Assembly (NCBI GenBank): GCA_002118135.1
Contig: BDIU01000079.1
Span: 62,001-126,000, forward strand
Source of the DNA: Trebouxia sp. TZW2008
Lineage: Eukaryota; Chlorophyta; Trebouxiophyceae; Trebouxiales; Trebouxiaceae
Reading direction: 5' to 3'
Length of the DNA stretch: 64,000 bases
Below are positions 57,180 to 64,000 of the stretch, piece after piece (within the stretch, counting starts at the first letter, position 1; each line of letters begins with the position of its first letter). A program made the translations under genes and the position numbers. The notes under the pieces are model-generated. The model did no database searches, was not told where the DNA came from, and saw only the letters and a list, made by a program, of their open reading frames with translations.

Positions 57180-59860
57180 ACGCCAGTCGAGGCTCAAGCT
57201 TATGATCAAACGTGTACCTGAAGCGCCATGTGCACGGCTATGGAAACGCAATAATTGTTGCCACCAGTGGAAATGCCAAGAAACACGCCAAGTCGGCCAA
57301 GACAACCATGTCTTGCAAAATTGCCTCTGACATTCACCAAATGCTTCAAAATCTGCCAGTAAAGATTGCTCAGCTGCATCAGCTATGTCGTCATCATGAT
57401 CAACAGCCCAAAGCTCACAAACATTGTTGAGGATATTGATGAGCATGACCAAAGTGTCAAATCATTGGCATTGCGTGCTGAGGTCATGGATGCAAAGCCT
57501 GGCATATGTGCGTCTCATGCTGTGCATAGCTTTCTTTGCCGCAAACACCAGCTTTTCCAGTCTACGTCTGGCATCCTTCTTGGAAAGAAGCTTGAGATGC
57601 ATTTTGCTATGCTGAATGTAAACGCAAAGCCCCTGTACTTCCTGCTGTATAAAATTGCCAACTGTGACATTCTTGCTCTTTGGTACTTTTACGCTTCTCT
57701 GATAGGCGCTTCTCTGATACGCTTCTCTGATTTTACGCCTCTGATAAATCAACGCTCGGTTGTCATTGTGAACAGAATTGCTGGAGGGTCTTTAGCTGCT
57801 ATTGCTGTCCAGCTCCACTGAGGAACATGTTGAGTATCAGCATACAACAGCAGAGGTATCAAAACATTTGTCGGCATGGGCACATCATTGCCAGCAGTAA
57901 TTTTCAGTTGATCTTCCCAGGCATCAGGAAACAGCCCAAACAATGCAGAGCTGTGCATAACAGCCCTGCTTGATGCCCATGTAGCAGTCACAGATGACTG
58001 AGATGCCCTCTGAATTCCAAAGTGCAGCGCTGTCATTGACACACATGGACTTTGTAGCAACGCTAGTCGTATATGGGCTCTGCAATTCGCTGCGTTACAT
58101 CGGCCATCACCCTTTTCGTTACAGACTTGATGTATTTGATCCCGGGCTGCCTCTTTAAACAGAGGCTCCCGTTATGACGCCTAACGGCAGAGACTTTTCA
58201 TTTTTCTGAGGCAGTTGACGACAGGTCCTTGAGTCCCATGGGAGGATAGGTTCCCTAGAGATGGCCATCTGCACCAGCACCTGCCACAGTAAAGCACGAA
58301 GCGGAGCATCAGATGCCTTACAAAGGTCTACAAAACAGCAACACAGTATGCCAGCCCTTTCCTTGACTCATGACTGTTCCTGATTGTGAATCAAAGAATG
58401 AATGTAAGACAACAATGTGAACTGTTGCGTGAGGGGACCCTTTCTAAACCTGCTTGGCCTTTAGGCTTTCACTTCTCAAATCTCAACTCATCTTACCAAT
58501 TTGCGGTCTAGAATCATTGCAAACCACTTAGCAATTGCTTACACTTGTGATGCCATGGCAATTGCTCAGATGATTGCTGTCCCCAGACTTGTACACAGCA
58601 GTGATCAGACCAACTGACAATTGTTTAAGGAAGTGACTGGCAAGCATCAAGTATGTAAAGATGACTAAGAGGAAATGATGCAGCACATCCTCATCCTTGA
58701 TCAACTCAAATGAACCTTATCAATGCCAGCAGCTGTGTCGTGCTTCAGATGCTTGACACAGTCATGCAGCTCACCTGAACTGATTGACATGTCTGTCAAC
58801 AAATGTCAGCAGCTCGACCACAAGAGGCACAGGTACAAAATTGTCTTGCCAAAGAGCAGCTGCAGAGGTGCTGAGTAAGTCTGCGTGCTCATGAAATGAG
58901 CAAGCTGGGTGCCCATACGGGTTATGAAAGCTCCAAACTGAGCAGCTAAGATATCGAGCATGTGCCATGCTTTTGACGTTCTAAACCGCAAGCTTGCCCA
59001 TCTGTTTTTGCAATTTCTAGCATCTGAGAATCACGTTGCCCCTGGCATTGGTTCTTGGCCGGATGAGTCACAGTGTGATATCTTTGAGCGTGTAGAGCAT
59101 TGTCTTTCTCTTGATCAGATGCAGAGCTGCATGGTATGACAGACTTTAATTTTTTGGCAGCTTTGCAGTCTGCATCAATCAACAGGATTTGGGGAATATA
59201 TGCTGGTGTGTAAGTGCAGAATTGGCGTGGCATGTTGGGCAGCTTCTGTCATGCATGTGACAAGAGCAGTAAAGGCTGCATCAATGTCTGCATGGCTGCC
59301 CAGCAGGGGTTCAAGCTGTGCAAGTATCTACTATGTCATGCATTGCTGGTATGCATTTCATCGTAGTTACGGCAAGGTCTGATGCGGCATGTTTAATGGC
59401 ATGTACCGGGTTCAATCTTACAGTCACTGTGCATGACAGGTCAAGCTTCATCAGAAAATCATCTGATTTGTGATGTTCCCATGGCACATGACCTGCTGTG
59501 AAGTTTTGCTTACTAAACTTGATTGTCAGTGAATGGATTGCAACATGAAGTTTGGGCACTTGTAAGTACAGGAGTATGCTGCATGGGCTGACACTCGCAG
59601 TTGAGTGATTAAGAACACACAGTTGTTGACACTGCAAACATGAAGCTGTGCAGCTATGCTGTGCTTCATGACTCTGCAGCTGCAGAGCAGACGCTGTACT
59701 GATCATGCGGCGTTGCTGATGTGTTGAGCTGGGGCTTAGGAACTTGACCATGTCAGCAGTGACCACAGTACCTTTATGTATGTGAGCACAAAAACTTTTA
59801 CCCAACTCATGCTGTGTCGTCGATTGAGTGCCTGCATGAGCGTCTCAGCTGATTTGACGT
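57180..59860 (-). pseudogene. Degenerate non-LTR retrotransposon (LINE) with reverse transcriptase remnants
   Basis: Minus-strand pieces, broken by stops and frameshifts, appear in LINE order. From about 59560 to 59311 an endonuclease-like end (LHVAIHSLTIKFSKQN, then SDDFLMKLDLS). At 58780-58490 the reverse transcriptase fingers and palm: ELHDCVKHLKHDTAAGID, DVLHHFLLVIFTYLML, LITAVYKSGDSNHLSNCHGI, which match the family's plyKkGd...NyRgI pattern. Near 57870 PLLLYADTQHV stands where the YADD catalytic box is expected, with the second Asp replaced. At 57640-57260 the thumb and downstream part: AAKKAMHSMRRTYARLCIH and NNVCELWAVD (usual YGxEvW). Ends, poly-A and target-site duplications were not found. 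It cannot make an active protein. Confidence 0.82.
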
Positions 59861-60211
59861 TCTCAGGGCCTGCTTAGGGAATTACAGAATCAAGCAAGCT
59901 ACAGATTGCGGCTGCAACCACCGTGGACTGGGTGTGAAGCGTCAGTTCAGCAACATCAATTGTTGGAGTCTGCTTCCAGATCACCAAGTGAACATCACAG
60001 TTTAGTAACTCTAAGGCCATGTGACATTAGGTCAAATGATTCCCAGTGCTGAAGTGTGTTGCGATCACTCTGTTTCCGAAAGAGCAAAAGTGAGCCAAGG
60101 TGTTGTATATCGAGCGCTGTCAGAAGCAAGGCCAGCGGTATTTTCGCGTGGCAGTTTGGAGTCTCCGAGGTCCTCTCCGATACAGTCATACGGTCTTGAA
60201 CCTCAAGCATC
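59861..60211. other. Short spacer before the secreted-protein gene
   Basis: This lies between the start-side of the LINE remnant and the ATG at 60212 and should contain that gene's promoter. No element is recognised. Confidence 0.35.
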
Positions 60212-63200
60212 ATGAGGGGCGAACCGCTTGTCTGCTTTGCAGCGATCATGTTCTTTTGCATTCAAGTAGGCTCTGCCGACATAGAAAGTCTGAACAGGTG
60301 CCCTTTCGGCAGACAATTGCAGCAAATTACTGACACAGACGAGGATTCACCTTTCGGTGATCTCGCTGAGGATGTGTCAGTCTTTCAAGAGGTGAGCGGT
60401 AGTCGGCATATACACGCCCTTTTGCAGAATGAAATTCACGTCAGCTAGGGAAACAAGTGTGCGGTGCAGGTGTCCGCAAATTTCAACAATGTCGTGTCCC
60501 TTGCAACCAACACTGCACTTCAAGTCACAAACATAACTGCCACCATCGAGATGGACACAGGTCCTACCTTTTCAGACAACTTCCTGATTGACAACAGACA
60601 GACTTGGTGAGTGCCCGCATCAGCTCCCGTGACCAATTGTTTGACATTTTGAACCACAGACGCTCTTTCAGCTGTGCATGGGTTTGTCCTCATCAAAGCT
60701 GGCTGCTAGGGCTGCACAGTGTGATGCTTTGCTGTGCAAGCCTTCTCTGCAATGCGTATGCCGAGACACAGACCAAGTCTAAGATAAATGCTGTGCCTAG
60801 CACACATGCAGATCTGATGCAGTTGCATGCATACAGGGAAGCTGGGCAAACACGGGTGAATGTCAGCGTCACCTTACAGACAACGATGGGCGCAAGCAAT
60901 CAGGCCATGCTTTCAGTGACCACATACACAGCTCAATTACATGACAGGGTAAGCTGAGTTACTGCCGAGCGGAGCGGTATCAGTATGCCAAAAACATGTC
61001 ACATCCGCTTTCATGCATGTGCCCAAGCAACTTTATGTTGCTGAGCAAGAATCATGTACAGTGACTTCTCTTTGTAGCAACTGCTTTGATTATCAAGGAA
61101 ACTGTCCTCACACCAAATTGTCCGTACTAAGAGGTGCCATTGCAGTCAGAATACAGTGGTTGCTCCCCAATTGCGTTGTCCTTACATCAAGATCTCCTTG
61201 GATTGAGTGTCCTTACAAGGAGAATTTACTGTATCTGATATTGCATAGCGAGTTGTGCTGAGGGAGGATCCTCAAAGCGTGGTATTGCATGTCTGGGCTT
61301 GAAAGCAGCTTGGACCCAAACGCATGAATCTGCTGTGCCTAGGGACATTTCACATGTTTTTAAGGGCAGCATGGAGCATGACTGCAGTTTTACAGTCAGG
61401 GTGAAAGCACAAGCATGCATGCCTCTGCTTGGAAGCTGCTTAGTCAATGGACTAATGACGTCATGTGCTCATCAAGAACGCAATCTGTTGCAGGCGTGCA
61501 TTGCTGCCCAGACTTTTGACAACAACTCCCTGTACTATCAGACCAATGCATCCACTGATGCCAACTTTTCCCTATTGATCAGCAATGGCTTTGCGGTAAG
61601 CCCTAAAATGTTCAGCATGCTCTCTGCAGCCCTAATGATGCACACGTAGTTGTGTCTGAATACGCCATTGCTCTCAGTTACAATGGCGCCTATCCTGCTC
61701 ACAATTCTGCTCATGGTCAGATGCATGCAGCGGCATGCAAGTTTTGGCCCCGATCCAGCACAACACCAACTTAGTTGACAGCAGTCTGGGGCTTTGACGG
61801 AACCCAGTCCTTAACTTATCGTCAGCTCAGCTTGCTATTGTCCTGTCTGCATGCACTGCAAAGCATCTCTGAAGCGAGAGCACATACTTCCTGTTGTGGA
61901 TGGCATGTAGCCAAACAGTATGATGCTGTTCTCCCTTGGTACAATACATTTGTGAGGGTCATTCACTGGAATGATCACCAAGAGTACAGTGATTCACTAT
62001 GACGTTATGTCGTGGCATGCAGCAAAACAGCACGACGCTTCCATACTTGATAGACTATGACAGCACCCAGTCCATGGTCATCCTCAACCAGAATGGTGCT
62101 GCCATTGCATGTACGCCTATGGTGCCACCCATTCCAGACTTCCCCACGTAAGTGCCTCATAGCCCTGGGCCCGCTCTGCCAGGCCCTGCCTTGCTCCTGC
62201 CCTGCCTGCATATGCTTGTTTCTCATGCAGCATGCTATGTGACCCATCTCAGAATTGTTTGGCGTCTTTAAAATATTCAAATCTTGCACTTGCATGTCGC
62301 CGTTGCTCATGCACTGCTGTATCTTGCATTTACCTCCCAAGTGTTGTTCAATGCTGACTCTGATGATGTTTGTATGCAGTGAATGGAGCGCCACCATTGA
62401 AAGCAACATTGTGAACAAGGGCTACTCCTTCACAATGACTCAGTACTACAGTCAGCCCCTGAACAAGGTCAGGCTGGATGTGCACTCCAATGGCACAGAC
62501 AGAGTACTCATTCAGGTAAAATTTGCAATGATTATGGGTGTGGACCGGCTTTTGGCTAGCGTCTTGGCTTTCTGTTGCTTTTTGTACTCAACAGAGCTTC
62601 AGCTTCAGCAATTGAGTTCTACACACCTGCTGCACTGTCAATGCTGATATTGTTGCTGCTGTTGTTGTTCATGCTGCCTTTGCTGTCGTTGCAAATTTCA
62701 ATGTTGTTTACTGTTTATGGTGTCATTTCTGGAATCTTGTATGATCATTGGACATGTTGCTTGGCTCAAGCTTGCTGTTTTGATGACATGCGATTGAGTC
62801 ACACGCATTTGCCCCTTGTGTGTCACAGCTACTGAAGAAGACAGCATTTTGCAACCAGGGTCCTCTGTGTGTGAGGGTATTTGGCAGCCAACCTTGCATC
62901 ATAGTTCGCTACAGCATGTTTGGCAGCTTGCAACTCTGCCGCTCTCAGCAGGAAGCCCCTGGCAACCAACGCCTGATTGAGACCTGCTGGAAAAGTGCTG
63001 AACGTCACATCTTTGCATCACCAAGGCTTGTCATACTGTAGGACTTTGCGTCAAATACGGTGACAGTGCTGACAGAGGCCAACTCGACCTATCCACATGG
63101 CTACTGCTCTGCTAGGTATGCTATTGCTCGCAGCACATTGTCTATATGACAGCACAACATTCGGGGCTTCCCTTCAATCTTTCATCGTTTCTCTCATTCA

Positions 63201-64000
63201 CTATCAATGCTTGCTAGCCAGGCTTTGGGAATGAGCAAGTAAGCACTTCAGGGTGCAATGAACTGCCTTTATGCAAAGCTGTCAGCAGCTGTCTGGGATC
63301 AGCGCACATGAACATGCAAGGCAGACAAGTCCTTGTACACAAGTCCTGCTTGTTGCTTTGCAATTGCATCACATGTGCTTCATTACTTGGCGGCACTCAT
63401 TTCAGCATGAAAGACTGCTGTCAATGCGCATCTATAGTGGTCACAGTGCACACCCCCAATGCCTGCCTCTGTCATGGTTGCTGTAATGGAGCACAGCCTT
63501 TATTGCTATGAAATGGAACCCAAGCAGACGGAGGGCCTTGCTCAGAATGACTGCCTGTACTTTCAATCTGGTGTGAACAACTGTATTTGCTTTTCTGAAC
63601 ATGCACTCTGGTGAAACTTACTGCGGTGTTGCTTTTGTGCAATGTGCAGGCAAATTCCGAGCTTCTTTGCAAACATGTCCACTGCAGATGACTCCAATCT
63701 GCTGCTAGACACAGCCCAGTTCTTGCGTTTCAACGCCAACAGATATGACACGGTATTTGTGCCAGGACACCAATCAATCAGGTAGCCTTGCAACTTCCAT
63801 CACATGGCATGCTGCAATGGACCTACGTCACACTTGTCCAGCCTGTAAATATCAACAGCATCGAACTGACCTCAAATGCATGCCTGCAAGCAAGAACAAG
63901 TTCAGCCTTCACACTATGTCTGACACCCTCTTGACCCAAATGCAACCCACCATCGCAATCATGCAGCCTTCTGTACATGTGATGATACAACCATGATGCA
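60212..64000 (+). CDS. Unrecognised secreted multi-exon protein (runs to window edge)
   Basis: Phase-consistent exons are 60212-60391, 60470-60606, one ending at 60948 (start 60672 or 60741), 61494-61595, 62023-62147, 62380-62515, 63042-63115 and 63650-63752, then a frame from 63782. The first exon has a signal peptide (VCFAAIMFFCIQVGSA). Further on come LQVTNITATIEMDTGPTFSD, QTFDNNSLYYQTNASTDANF, YLIDYDSTQSMVILNQNGAA, SFTMTQYYSQPLNKVRLDVH, TDRVLIQDFASNTVTVLTEA and YCSARQIPSFFANMSTADDS. Many N-glycosylation sequons and beta-strand-like alternation suggest an extracellular protein; the last third recalls the ependymin/LolA-like barrel layout (strand pairs, then a C near an I-P-x-F), but this is tentative. 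One intron carries a MITE. A 29-base gap at 63753-63781 is either a tiny intron or a frameshift. A decayed copy of the 62023 exon start may lie at about 61900-61960. Confidence 0.6.
61057..61233. mobile_element. MITE-like element with TA target site (copy 2)
   Basis: Ends are inverted: TACAGTGACTTCTCTTTGTA on the left and TACAAGGAGAATTTACTGTA on the right, bounded by TA. About 173 bases lie between the TA pair. Interior blocks are shared with 48954-49114. Short length, inverted ends and TA flanks point to a non-autonomous Tc1/mariner- or pogo-type element. It sits in an intron (60949-61493). Confidence 0.8.

Noticed and set aside
61596..61615. A 20-base intron in the secreted-protein gene
   Set aside because: The exon ending at 61595 joins in phase to the one at 62023 with a normal 427-base intron; the 20-base reading is unnecessary.

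Overview
The window looks like nuclear DNA of a eukaryotic microalga, most likely a green alga (Chlorophyta). Genes are split by GT-AG introns, mostly 70-300 bases, ending in (T)GCAG. Proteins carry eukaryotic secretory signals, GPI-type tails and type II membrane anchors. Intergenic DNA is long and full of microsatellites, minisatellites, MITE-like elements and a dead LINE. The linker of the ABCG transporter and the TGTAA motif after several genes are what I would expect of chlorophytes. I see no operons, CRISPR arrays, rRNA or tRNA genes. All exon joins below were made by hand from splice consensus, reading phase and protein-family fit.

Layout. Bases 1-42,900 hold a remarkable run of genes for the secretory pathway, on both strands. 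In order: a PLOD/collagen-type glycosyltransferase cut by the left edge (-); a secreted EGF-like plus methyltransferase protein (+); an SGNH/PC-esterase-like enzyme (+); a GT90/CAP10 glycosyltransferase (-); a DXD sugar transferase with four exons (+); a GT8 enzyme (-); a GT71/MNN1-type mannosyltransferase (-); a DUF3431 protein (+); a small GPI-anchored surface protein (+); a fucosyltransferase-like protein (+); a second GT90 (+); an OCH1-like GT32 (-); and a GT31 galactosyltransferase-like protein (-). Taken together they could assemble, modify and display an extracellular or N/O-linked glycan. Physical clustering is what I see; a shared pathway is inference.

Bases 43,000-56,400 hold a small beta-barrel-like protein gene with an apparent frameshift (45.1-46.1 kb), a 117-base tandem repeat, and an ABCG half-transporter on the minus strand (56.3 to 48.1 kb). 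I could rebuild the transporter into ten phase-consistent exons with all nucleotide-binding motifs intact. Its introns are crowded with tandem repeats, and several of these are decayed copies of its own exons and splice junctions.

Bases 56,500-64,000 hold a third copy of a dispersed repeat, a degenerate non-LTR retrotransposon (minus strand, about 59.9 to 57.2 kb), and a multi-exon gene for an unrecognised secreted protein with a MITE in one intron, running to the right edge of the window.
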